Shown here in pieces: positions 11,480 through 20,890 of a DNA stretch of 64,000 bases (its first letter is position 1; each line of letters begins with the position of its first letter). Origin of the DNA: Drosophila pseudoobscura. Lineage: Eukaryota; Arthropoda; Insecta; Diptera; Drosophilidae. The notes under the pieces are model-generated. The model was not told where the DNA came from. It did no database searches and saw only the letters and a list, made by a program, of their open reading frames with translations. Where the stretch lies: contig NC_046683.1 in NCBI RefSeq assembly GCF_009870125.1, positions 25,882,129 to 25,946,128 on the forward strand, written 5' to 3'. The position numbers and the translations under genes were made by a program.

Positions 11480-11769
11480 CATCTAATGATGTAACTGCTT
11501 TTATACAAAGCAAAATAAAAGCCGTCGGTTTAACGGTGGAGAAGTTTAATTTCTCTTATGCCAGGGAGATAGCTTCATTCAAAATAAGTGTCTCCCCAAC
11601 TGATTTTGACACCATTTGCTCTGCCAAATTTTGGCCAGAGCATTTGATGTTGAAGGAGTTTAAGGCTAAGAAGGAGAATAGGCCCCCCATAACTCTTACA
11701 AATCATCCCAATGTGCCATCGTCATCTTCCTCTTCTTCCCGTCCTGCTTCCACCCTTCCAGAAAACTAA
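11480..11769 (+). pseudogene. LINE ORF1 fragment (jockey/CR1 type)
   Basis: C-terminal part of the ORF1 nucleic-acid-binding protein of a non-LTR retrotransposon. The frame starting before 11536 reads FIQSKIKAVGLTVEKFNFSY and continues to FWPEHLMLKEFKAKK, then a Ser-rich tail ending at 11769. That string is characteristic of ORF1 proteins whose ORF2 is an endonuclease-reverse transcriptase. ORF2 begins a few bases downstream. The 5' part of ORF1 is missing. Confidence 0.7.
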
Positions 11770-11784
11770 CTTCTCTTTTAATAA

Positions 11785-12895
11785 CCTATCAGAATGTTAG
11801 AGGCTTACGTAGTAAGCCGGTATAGTGTTGAATTTGCTTCCCACGTTATTGTGTTTACTGAAACCTGGTTAAAGCCGGACATACTTAGTTCCGAGGTTTT
11901 GGCAGATCGGTACACAACTTTTAGAAAGGACCGTTCGTCTCGACGTGGAGGGTTCTGGAGGGGGTTCTGATTGCAGTGGACTCTATCTTCACGTCGGAAC
12001 ACTTCACAGTCTAGGTTCACCCGGAATTGGAATTCCTGTGTGTAAAACTGATTCTTCCCGCTTTCACCATATTCATTACTTGCTCGCATATTCCGCCTTC
12101 TTCGGATATCTCTATTTATGAGCAGCACTTATCCGCTTTAACCGCTGTTGCTTCCTCGCTATCTGATACAGATCGTATGATAGTTCTTGGTGACTTCAAC
12201 TTGCCAGGAACTGTTTGGTCTTCGGTAAACGAGTCTAGTATCCTAGTGCGCATGTCACGACATGAATTTGTTCACGGCTTGCTTAAACTGTCCCTGTCTC
12301 AAGTCAATCATGTGAAAAATCCCTTGGGTCGATTGCTTGATCTCTGCTTTGTATCGGATCCGACCATAGTGTTGTTAACCCAATCCCTTCCGCTCACTAT
12401 ACCTGATTCTTGATTTTTTGATTCTTGTGTCCTTCTTGTCCGATTATATCTGGAAAACCTCCTTGGATTACCAAAGAGTTATCCAGCCTTAAAACCTTAA
12501 AATCAAGAGTTTATACAAAATTTCAAGAAGTTGGTTCTCCTACTTCTCACTCTCGCTATGTAATATCTCGGTCAAATTTTTTAGTTCTTAATGCCCATTG
12601 CTATAAGAACTACCTATCTCGATGCAGGATACGTTTTTCTCAGGACCCTAAACAGTTTTACTGCTTCGTAAACAGTAAGCGTAGAACCGCACACCCATCC
12701 TCGCTATCATTTTGTAATACGTTGGCAAATAATGATCAGTCAATTGCCGATCTTTTTGCCCAGTTTTTCCAAACCACTTATTCTGAGTAAAGGTCCTCTG
12801 GTCATCCGTACCCATACGATTTACCGAGGTCGAACGGCATTTTCAGTCCATTACCGCTTGTTGAGACAACGAGCTTTTTCGTTGACTATGATTGT
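11785..12895 (+). pseudogene. LINE ORF2 fragment: AP endonuclease and linker
   Basis: The endonuclease starts with VIVFTETWLKPDILSSEVL near 11838. After a frameshift near 11955 it continues at 12027-12413 with the catalytic-type motif MIVLGDFNLPGT (near 12180) and a conserved late segment ending in LLDLCFVSDPT. 12425-12790 is the linker to the reverse transcriptase (PPWITKELSSLK, HCYKNYLSRCR). The frame is cut at about 12895 by minus-strand BEL/Pao sequence, so the element was interrupted by that insertion or a linked rearrangement. At least two frameshifts are present. Confidence 0.8.
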
Positions 12896-13228
12896 TCAAT
12901 AATTTCACGAATTAATAATTTCCGAAACGTTATAAATTTTATTATAGTTATTTTGTGTGTTGAGGGTGGCCGAAGATGCCGGAGCCTTTTACAATAGTAT
13001 AAGAGTGATACACTTGGATGAGGCAAGCGAGCCGATCTCGAGCCAAAGTAATAGATTGGGGACAAAAAGGGTCTGTTCTCCAACTATTTCAAGCGGTAAC
13101 TACTAGAGCAGGCGCAGCTGCTGACGGCTTAGCGACGGCATAGGAAAGAAAAGATAACTAGGACGACTAGGATGATTAAATGAGAGCATGTTGCTGAGCG
13201 AGCATAGATAAAGCTACGCTTACGTTAC
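12886..13228 (-). repeat. Probable 3' LTR of the second BEL/Pao element
   Basis: Non-coding sequence directly following the integrase stop on the minus strand and ending where LINE ORF2 resumes, as expected for a 3' LTR. On the minus strand an AATAAA polyadenylation signal lies near 12940. No partner LTR is found at the other end (about 17160), so the exact ends are unproven. Confidence 0.5.
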
Positions 13229-13229
13229 G

Positions 13230-14390
13230 TTAGTTTAGTATAATGACAGGAAAGGAAAGTGAATTGATAGGCAATAGAACGATGGTACAAAATTTACACT
13301 CGGGCTTCGCCCGAACATACTCCCCCGTGGAAGGATCCATGCCTTTCACCTCATCTCGTAGAGGCAATAGAAGTAGTTTTGCAAGTGCTCTTCGGCTAAC
13401 ACCTGTAGGCATCCTGATCAAGGCGACTCGAGATACGCCATCAGCTCCTGGCATGAGCTTGAGGATTCTCGCTAGTGGCCACTTCAGAGGAGGGAAGTCC
13501 TTAACAAGAACGACATCATTGACGTGAAGCTCAGGATTCCGGGTGCGCCACTTCGTTCTTTCTTGAAGACTGGTTAAATACGATTGGCGCCAGCGAGACC
13601 AAAAGATTTGCTGAAGCTGAACCAAGTCAAGCTCCAAGAAGGTTGTGAAGGGGGCGCCAACCAGAAAATGGCTGGGCGTGAGTACATCGAGATCTGCAGG
13701 GTTCTCTGAAAAAGGAAACAATGGCCTTAAATTAATGATTGCACAGATATTGCACGCGAGAGTGCGCAGCTCATCAAAGCCAAGAAGCGAGGATCCAAAG
13801 GCACGTCGAAGATGATGTTTAGCAAGCTTGACTGACGCCTCCCACAATCCTCCAAAACGTGTCGATCTAGGAGGAATGAAACGCCAATCAATGCAATCGG
13901 CGAGACAAGCTTGATGCACGGCTTCTTGATGACTATCGCTTAGGAATAGCGACTTAAGTTTCGCCAGTTCGTTCCGCGCTCCAAAAAAATTGGTGGCATT
14001 ATCTGACCAAATACGAATCGGTCTTCCACGGGTGCAAATGAAACGGCGAAGAGCAGAGAGGAACGCAGACGTTGTAAGATCCTTCACAAGCTCGATGTGA
14101 ACCGCCTTGGTGGAGAAGCATATAAAAATGCTCATGTAGCACTTTAGTGGGGGCCGGTTTCGAACTTCTCATTTATACAGGAACGGACCGCAATAGTCCA
14201 CGCCGGTAACTAAAAGAGATTCGCTGACTCTGTCCACCGGAAGATCTGCCATTATTTGCTCGAGAGTTCGAGGCTTCACTCTAAAGCATCTGACACACTT
14301 TTGGATTATGTGTGCTACGGTCTTTCGGCCACCGATTGGCCAGTACGTTTGACGAATGACGGCTAATAGCGACTGGGTGTTTTTGCGTGA
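13230..14390 (-). pseudogene. BEL/Pao integrase (one in-frame stop)
   Basis: Integrase of the second BEL/Pao element. The upstream part (14390-14136) carries the zinc-binding cysteines (HIIQKCVRCF) and the first catalytic Asp (GVDYCGPF). A TGA stop at 14169-14171 interrupts the frame before the 301-codon open part at 13230-14135. That part holds the second Asp (WSDNATNFFGA) and the Glu (RFGGLWEASVKLAKHH), followed by the typical C-terminal domain (NDVVLVKDFPPLKWPLARI). Apart from the stop it is well preserved, suggesting a fairly recent insertion. Confidence 0.87.
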
Positions 14391-16054
14391 AGGTGTTTTT
14401 CGTGTAAGTGCCGTATCAGAGCAGAAGTGATGGAATGATTCTTGGACAATATTATGGCATGCCGTGCTTCGAAGTCCAAGGTAGAGTTTTTAAGACGCCC
14501 TCCAACTCGAAGCAAACCGCAATCATCTAAAAATGGTGAAAGCGAGACGATCGAGCTTGAAGCCTTGATGTCCTTTCGCGTTTCCAGGGCTCTTATTTCA
14601 GTAGATACACGAGATTGCTGAGTAAGACGAAGAAGCAGTTCGATTCCCAAACGCAAGACCTGCAAGACGCTGCAAGACCTCCACAGTTATTCCAGACTTT
14701 CGTCGATGAATGAATTTGCATACATACGCAAAAATTCGTTGCATTTTGGGGAAGGAATTTACAAATTTTGATTCTTCCACCAAATATCTTGACGCGCAGT
14801 TTGTAATTAGTATGGTTTTTCGTGCCTCCAAAAACGGCTCTGGAAGAGCAGGCGTACTTGGCCATTGATCCTTACAGGCTGTCAAGTATGTAGGTCCATA
14901 CTTCCAAAGATGAGAATTGATGAGCTCAGCTGGTAATGATCCTCGAGAAAGCATATCGGCAGGGTGTAGATAAGTTGGCACGTGCAGCCAAGACATTTCA
15001 GATGTGAGTTCCTTAATAACAGAAAGTCTATTAGCGACAAATACATTGAAGTTGGATGGTTGATTCTTGATCCAAGCCAAAACGACTCTGGAGTCACAAC
15101 AGCAATAATAAGAGCAATTGAAGTTCATCAGAGACACTTCATGCATAAGCTGAGCGAGTAGCGCTGCACCACGTAATTCCAACTTGGGTATTGTGATAGT
15201 CTTTAGTGGCGCTACACGAGATCTGGAAGATAGAAGATTTGCCTTGACTCCATTGTCGCCTTGCGAAACAGCGTAGATGCAAGCTCCATAAGCACTCATG
15301 CTGGCATCACAAAATCCATGCATTTCAAGGTTGCTGCTTCGGAGGAACGATAGGCGCGGGAAAGAAAATTGTTGCATAGAGTCAAACTGCTGAATAAAGT
15401 TGATCCAAGTTGTGCGTAAGGAGACTGGAAGACTTTCATCCCAATGAAGCTTTTCTTTCCACAGCTGCTGTAGAAATATTTTTGCTTTAGTAATTACTGG
15501 CCCTATAAGTCCGAGTGGATCAGAAAATCGTGCAATAGTTGACAATACAATACTCGCTTAGTTGATTTCGAAGGGACTTGATTGGGACAGAATGAAAATA
15601 ATAGCTCATCCGAAATGGGATTCCATGCTAAACCTAGCGTCTTGGTTACATCGCTGCCATCAGTAAATTTAACAAATGTTTCCTTATCTTCATGGGGTGT
15701 TTGATCGAGTACAGATGTATCGTTGGAACACCAAATCCTGATCTTGAAATTTCCTTTGGCTAAGAGTCCTGACACCTGGCGAATTATTTCCAGCACCTCA
15801 TTTGTAGTATCTCCCACCGTTAGCAAATCATCCACGTAAAAGTCCCGCAACACAACTTCAGAGCCAATTGGATATGACGAACTCTCGTCTGCCGCTAGTT
15901 GGTGCATAGAACGGACGGCCAGAAATGCTGCTGGTTTCGTTCCATAGGTCACGGTATCCAGCTTGAATGTTCTTAGCTCCTCGAGGGGTGAGTCACGCCA
16001 AAGTATGCACTGCAGAAAACTATCTTGGGGCGAGACACGGACGCATCTATACAT
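14363..16054 (-). pseudogene. BEL/Pao reverse transcriptase core and RNase H
   Basis: 15503-16054 contains the reverse transcriptase core with the catalytic loop DFYVDDLLTVGD and the preceding CILWRDSP and TVTYGTKPAAF. 14598-15545 (315 codons) carries the connection and RNase H-like domain (SDPLGLIGPVITKAKIFL, MHGFCDASMSAYGAC, IPKLELRGAALLAQL, HPADMLSRGS). The frames overlap out of register near 15520, a frameshift. Near 14650-14680 a short direct repeat (CAAGACCT type) coincides with a second shift before the integrase zinc region at 14363-14665. Confidence 0.87.
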
Positions 16055-17160
16055 TTAACAAATTTCACCAGTCAATGCTATACGAACGGTACGAAATCGA
16101 AGAAGAGTCGTAACTAACTTTGGCTGAATTGTTGGGCCTGACATCAATATATCGTTTAGGGAATATCCTGTAGATGTACAAGCGGATCCGTCGAAAACTA
16201 CTCGGAGTCTTGTGGTGGTTTTATCTTCTCTTAAGACGCAGTGATGAAGAAGAAAAAATTTGCATTGTTTAAGTGCGTCACCTTTGACAGGGGACATGTG
16301 ATTCAAATCGACGTATTCCTTTGTAAATGCGGCGTATTGGGCCTTGAGAAGTGTTTTGCGAACCAACTTGCGCTCTAGATTGAGGAATCGCCGATATGCT
16401 TGTTGATAAGAATCTCCAAGAAGACTGTCACTCAGCTTTAAAGGCAATTGAAAGCAGTCCTCGCCACTTGGAAGCCGACCGCAATGTTTTTTGAAATGTT
16501 CCTCGCAAGCAATTTCCTCCTTTGTTGCTTCTGTAGCGGGACCGTGGCAGTTTTCCACTTCCCAGAACCTTCTCACTAGCTCATCCAAACCAACGGTAGG
16601 CGTTTGACTCAATTCCGACGAACTAGAGGCAGCTAGGAGCACTGAGCTGTGGGAGTAATGACCTCCACCTGGGACAACCCAGCCGAGACGGGTTTCTTGT
16701 ATTATAGGAAGTCCCCTCTCCAATTTGATCTGTCCAACGCATAAAATGTCGTAAAATAAGCTGGCTCCAATAAGTACATCGATGCGCTGAGATTTGTTGA
16801 AGTGTGGGTCAGCAAGGCTGATATTGGATGGCATTTCCCATTTGGATACATCAAATGAAGAAGCAGGCTGGTTTCCTGTAATACGCGGAGCAACGAGAGC
16901 TGTGAGACTCGTGAAGTAATCGGAAATCGTGGATTGAATGACCAAATTAACTGAACATTCCGTATGAAATGCCGAATCAGCGCCGATACCGGATATCAGT
17001 ATCAGTATACCCTTTGGCTCGTTTCAGCTGAAGCTTCTGAGCAAAGCGAGAGGTTATTAAATTAATCTGAGAGCCTGAATCCAGAAGAGCCCGGCAAGGA
17101 AGAAGATCACCAAATCGACTCTTTATCATAATGACTGTCGTGGCTAGACGCACTACGTCT
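16055..17160 (-). pseudogene. BEL/Pao protease region and start of reverse transcriptase
   Basis: On the minus strand, 17135-16985 encodes an aspartic-protease-like active site (CRALLDSGSQINLITS). After a frameshift near 16980, the 296-codon frame 16055-16945 covers the rest of the protease region (IDVLIGASLFYDILC, TRLGWVVPGG) and the N-terminal reverse transcriptase (LRVVFDGSACTSTGYSLND, SGPTIQPKL). Gag is absent: plus-strand LINE sequence starts at about 17195, so the 5' half of the element, including the 5' LTR, is lost. Confidence 0.85.
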
Positions 17161-17194
17161 GAGCTAAGATTCTTAGCAGGAGGCGAGCATGGTG

Positions 17195-17700
17195 ATGAAG
17201 TTCAGGTAAAGTTAAAGTTTTCTGAACACATTTCTACCATGGTAAATAAGGACATGGGCGTGCTTGGGTTTATAAAGAGGTGGTCAACGAAATTTGACGA
17301 CCCCTATATAACAAAGACTCTCTATACCTCGCTTGTTCGTTCGATCTTAGAATGTGTTGTGTATGGTGCCCTCAGTACAAAAGTACACCAGGACCGTATA
17401 GAATCAGTATAGAAAAACTTTTTACTCTTTGCTCTGCGGGGCCTTAACTGGGGTAACATTGACAGCCCTGATCTGTTGAGCCGCATAAACTTCACGATTC
17501 CTATCAGACTTACTAGAAATTTTAGATCGAATTATTCCTTGCATGAACCGTTTAGGGTCTTATGCTCGGATTATAATTCCCTCTACCATATTATATCCAC
17601 CACTATTTCTCTTCCTCTTATTAAATTACTAATCCTTACACACCTTTCTAGAATTTAGTAATTGAAGTGGTATTTGTGTTTGTAATGCATGCCTAGTTCT
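17195..17700 (+). pseudogene. LINE ORF2 3' end
   Basis: The C-terminal end of reverse transcriptase and the 3' tail of the jockey/CR1-type ORF2. It contains the thumb-type segment GVLGFIKRWSTKF and SLVRSILECVVYGA, then, after stops, LLFALRGLNW and HEPFRVLCSDYNSLY. It lies just beyond the BEL/Pao element whose other side interrupts LINE ORF2 at 12895. The two could be one LINE split by the Pao insertion, but the reverse transcriptase core between them is missing. Confidence 0.7.
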
Positions 17701-17842
17701 CTTAGTAAGTTTAGTTCTAATTTTCCTCGAATATTAGACTTTCCTGCATGCTCGCATAACAGCCTTCTGTTAGCTTCAGACGGGCCAGTTGACGGTGCAG
17801 TAATTGCATCGCCTCTTGTAAGATGCAGTCATTGCATGTCAA
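17695..17842 (+). repeat. LINE 3' UTR segment (second copy inverted at 42.7 kb)
   Basis: Follows the ORF2 tail and matches the reverse complement of 42695-42870, sharing TGCAGTAATTGCATC and the GCATGCCTAGTTCTCTTAG start. Its position after the ORF2 stop suggests it is the 3' untranslated region of this LINE. Confidence 0.5.
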
Positions 17843-19010
17843 CGTCCAAAGAATTTTAAACTGTCTGGCTCGCAGTTAGATTTTTCTAAGTATTCAATTG
17901 CGAAATCTAAATTTTCCCTTTTGTCATGCCCTATGCTATACAAATTATTTGGCTAAATGCAAGCTCAATTTTAAACGAGATCCTAAACAGATTTGGTTCC
18001 CAGAGCCGTGCTTAAACTTTGTGCGTATTCTCTTTGCGTGCCTCTCTTAAAACTGTTCAACCTCTCTCTCGAGCTTGGTGATTTTCTCACCGTCTGGAAG
18101 GAAATATACATAATTCCTATTCATAAAAAGGGGTCTAAATCAGATGTCTCAAACTACCGTTGTATCTCCAATTTAACTGCCTTTCCTAAGCTCTTCGAAA
18201 AATGATTACTTCTCTGCTCCAACACGTTTGTACTTCCCTATTATCAGAATCACAGCACGGATCCTACTATGTAACTGCCGGATTTGAAAAGCAATATCAA
18301 ACTGACATAGTTCATACTGATTTTAGTAATGCTTTCGACTCAGTTAATCACAATTTCCTCATCCACAAACAATCTCTACTAGGATTTCCGACTAAAACTT
18401 CCGACTCTGGACTAATGCGTACCTTTGCAATCGTTCTCAGCGTGTCTGCTTCCAATCTCCTCTGTCTAAACCAGTTTTTGTCTCTTCGGGTGTGATGCAA
18501 GGTAGCCATCTCGGGCCCTTATTATTTAACCTCTTTATCAATGATCTTCCCCAAGTTTTAACTAATTCACGAGTCCTTATACATGCTGATGATGTCAAGC
18601 TATGTTTTTCTTGCAGCGATCCGGTGTCCCCGTTATTTCTTCAATCGGATCTCGACGCTCTCAAAATTTGTGTATTATTAACGCTCTTCCTCTTAACATT
18701 TCCAAATGTAACGTCATGACCTTCCATCGCAACAAGCCTTACCTTTTTGACTTCACAATTAATAACATTTCCTTGGAACGCCTGTAAAAACTTAGTGACT
18801 TAGGCATTATCTTGGTACCAAACATATGTTTTGATTCTCATATATCCGCTATTTCAAATAAAGCTAAAGGAGTCCTAGGCTTTATCAAAAGATGGTCGAA
18901 GGAATTTTCAGACCCCTATAATGGTGCGGCGATTTTAAAACACTTTCCACTCGGAAAAATTACTTCTTACTTTACTGAAACGACACAAAGTGGTTTTTGA
19001 AAATCCGGAG
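17843..19010 (+). pseudogene. LINE reverse transcriptase relic (second LINE copy)
   Basis: A further copy of the same LINE covering the end of the linker and most of the reverse transcriptase. 17993-18205 has WKEIYIIPIHKKGSKSDVSN and LTAFPKLFEK; 18202-18495 has HTDFSNAFDSVNHN; 18492-18719 has GSHLGPLLFNLFIND and then HADDVKL near 18585. The canonical Tyr of the catalytic box is His here. 18812-18930 gives KAKGVLGFIKRWSKEFSDPY. Several frameshifts make it inactive. It ends near 19010, at the boundary with the Transib-like relic. Confidence 0.8.
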
Positions 19011-19109
19011 CTTTTAAAAATCAAACTTAAAAAAAAAACGTCATTTTTTCGTGGGGGGATTTTAGACATAGGTAATAAATAGTTCAAGGATAAATAAGTA
19101 AATAATAAA

Positions 19110-19272
19110 TATTTTTGTAAAGTCCAGTCAAAGTTGAAGAGCTTCTCAAAAGTCAACGAAGAAAAACCCATTAGTGTAAATTTTGAATTTTTCGTAACTA
19201 TGATTGATGGAAAAGTTCTTAACGAACTTACTAATACTAAATCGACCTTGAAATGCGCATTTTGCAAAACAA
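19110..19272 (+). pseudogene. RAG1/Transib-like transposase relic, plus-strand copy, part 1
   Basis: The frame at 19134-19272 encodes FFVTMIDGKVLNELTNTKST followed by KCAFCKT. In RAG1 the second catalytic Asp lies in the equivalent stretch ahead of a Cys-x-x-Cys zinc motif, and the minus-strand copy at 60.8-62.7 kb has the parallel MFLIDGKVLN and CSICGAG. A DINE begins immediately after the Cys motif. When the transposase resumes at 20352 it has skipped the segment holding SPLHAW in the other copy, so sequence was also deleted. Confidence 0.6.
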
Positions 19273-20351
19273 ACGAGGGGGAACGTTGTGAGTTGCTGCG
19301 GACACCGCAACTCACCGCGTGCGAGAGAGACAGAAAATCAGTCTGAGCGTGACGTCGGGCGCTGCGTAGCCAGTGCAAATTGATTTGTTCCTTTTGGCTA
19401 TAAAAATGATGTGATCTGATCCAGATTCAGCAACCTGATAGATATGGTCATTATTTATGATTCTGCGTTTTTAGTTTTCTCGAATGTGCAATATTGTGGA
19501 TGCAACAGATTTTCGTCCTTTGTGGGGGCGGATGGGGGTAGTGCGAAATTCTGAGATATACGTTTTATAGTGAGATCTAACAGAAGTGCGGACACTAAAT
19601 TTGGTTACTCTAGCCTTAATACTCTCTGAGATTTGTGAATATCCCCAGATTTGCATCCTTTGCGGGGGCGGAAAGGAGTGTGGCGAAATTTTGAAACAAA
19701 CTCGTCTCGGTCTGATATATTAGGAGTGTGGATACCAAATTTGGTTGCTCTAGCTTTTATAGTCTCAGAGATCTAGGCGCTAATGTTTTACTCTATGCAA
19801 AGCCGCCTATGCTACGTGTGTGTTAGAGAGAGACAGGGCGAGAAAAAATGAAATTGTTTTCTTGATGCTGGCTATAATAATAATACGATCCGATTCAGAT
19901 TCTGCAGTCTAAAAGATATGATCATTCTCTACGATTCTGCGTTTTTGGTTTTATCGTATCTTTAAAAATGTGGATGCCACAGATTTTCGTGCTTTGTGGG
20001 GGCGGAAGTGGGCGGGGGAAAGTTTTGAAATATTTTTGTAGCAGTGACATATCACAGAAGTCTGGATCATCGTTGCTCTAGATGTAATAGTCTTTGAGCA
20101 CTAGGCGCTGAAGGGGACGGACAGACGGACAGACGGACGGACGGACGGACGGACGGACGGACGGACGGACGGACGGACAGACGGACGGACGGACGGACAG
20201 ACAGACATGGCTCAATCGACTCGGCTATTGATGCTGATCAAGAATATATATACTTTATGGGGTCGGAAACGATACCTTCTGGACGTTACACACATCCACT
20301 TTTACCACAAATCTAATATATCCCAATACTCATTTTGAGTATCGGGTATAA
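19273..20351 (-). mobile_element. DINE-1/Helitron-type element, copy 1
   Basis: Full-length non-autonomous repeat in reverse orientation. On the minus strand it begins with the inverted pair ACCCGATACTC / GAGTATTGGG around an AAAAT loop. It passes through a GTCC/GTCT microsatellite and ends with a hairpin-forming segment (GAGTTGCGGTGTCCGC) and then CAACGTTCCCCCTCG. The 5' inverted repeats, internal GTCY microsatellite and 3' hairpin match the DINE-1/mini-me class, although the terminal bases are not a canonical Helitron CTRR. It contains no gene. It splits the Transib-like relic. Confidence 0.8.
20117..20208. repeat. GGAC/GACA microsatellite inside DINE copy 1
   Basis: About 90 bases of tandem GGAC and GACA units. 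It is the longest of these tracts in the window; the copies at 32480, 39400 and 43800 are only about 30-40 bases. This is the variable GTCY region of the DINE element. Confidence 0.9.
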
Positions 20352-20890
20352 TTATTCAAGAAAAATTAAACAAACTATCACTAAAGGTGGACTGAAGGTG
20401 AAACTCATCTTTGAAACATTCTTTGAGAAAAAAGAAATTACAGCAAAGAAAACTGGGGTGGATATTGACATTATCAAAAGATTGGGTGTCATTTTAAATA
20501 TTTTAAACTCCAAAGAAAAAAAAATAAATACCCGTAAGTTTGGTGAATATGCCTCGAAGACTGCAGAGCTGTTACTGGAAAAAAGAAGCTAACTCCTACG
20601 CTTCATAAAATTCTGGCACATGGTAAAATTGTAATTGAACATCAGAGTCTACCAATTGGAGAGATGTCAGAGGAAGCCCAGGAAACAAGAAACAAAGATT
20701 ACAAAAAATACAGGAATATGAATACGTGCAAGACATCACGAATGAAGTAAAGCCAATACCCTTTCAACATGTTGGCAGCATCTTCAGATCCATATATTTC
20801 ATCCATTAGATATGTGAGATCACAATTAAATGGGCAAGCAGTTATTCTTCAGAAATTATAAGTTTATTAGATATTCCTCCCACCTAACAG
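20352..20890 (+). pseudogene. RAG1/Transib-like transposase relic, plus-strand copy, part 2
   Basis: C-terminal end of a Transib-like transposase. 20400-20592 encodes a helical stretch (VDIDIIKRLGVILNILNS, FGEYASKTAELLLEK). After a stop at 20590 the frame continues with LTPTLHKILAHGKIVIEH, then GEMSEEAQETRNKDYKKYR. In RAG1 the same arrangement surrounds the third catalytic acid (a HKTLAH block followed by SEGNESGNK). Near 20770, in another frame, comes MLAASSDPYISSIR. At least two frame disruptions are present. The call is motif-based. Confidence 0.65.

Noticed and set aside
20117..20208. CRISPR-like or satellite array
   Set aside because: A simple GGAC/GACA microsatellite internal to a DINE, with no spacers.
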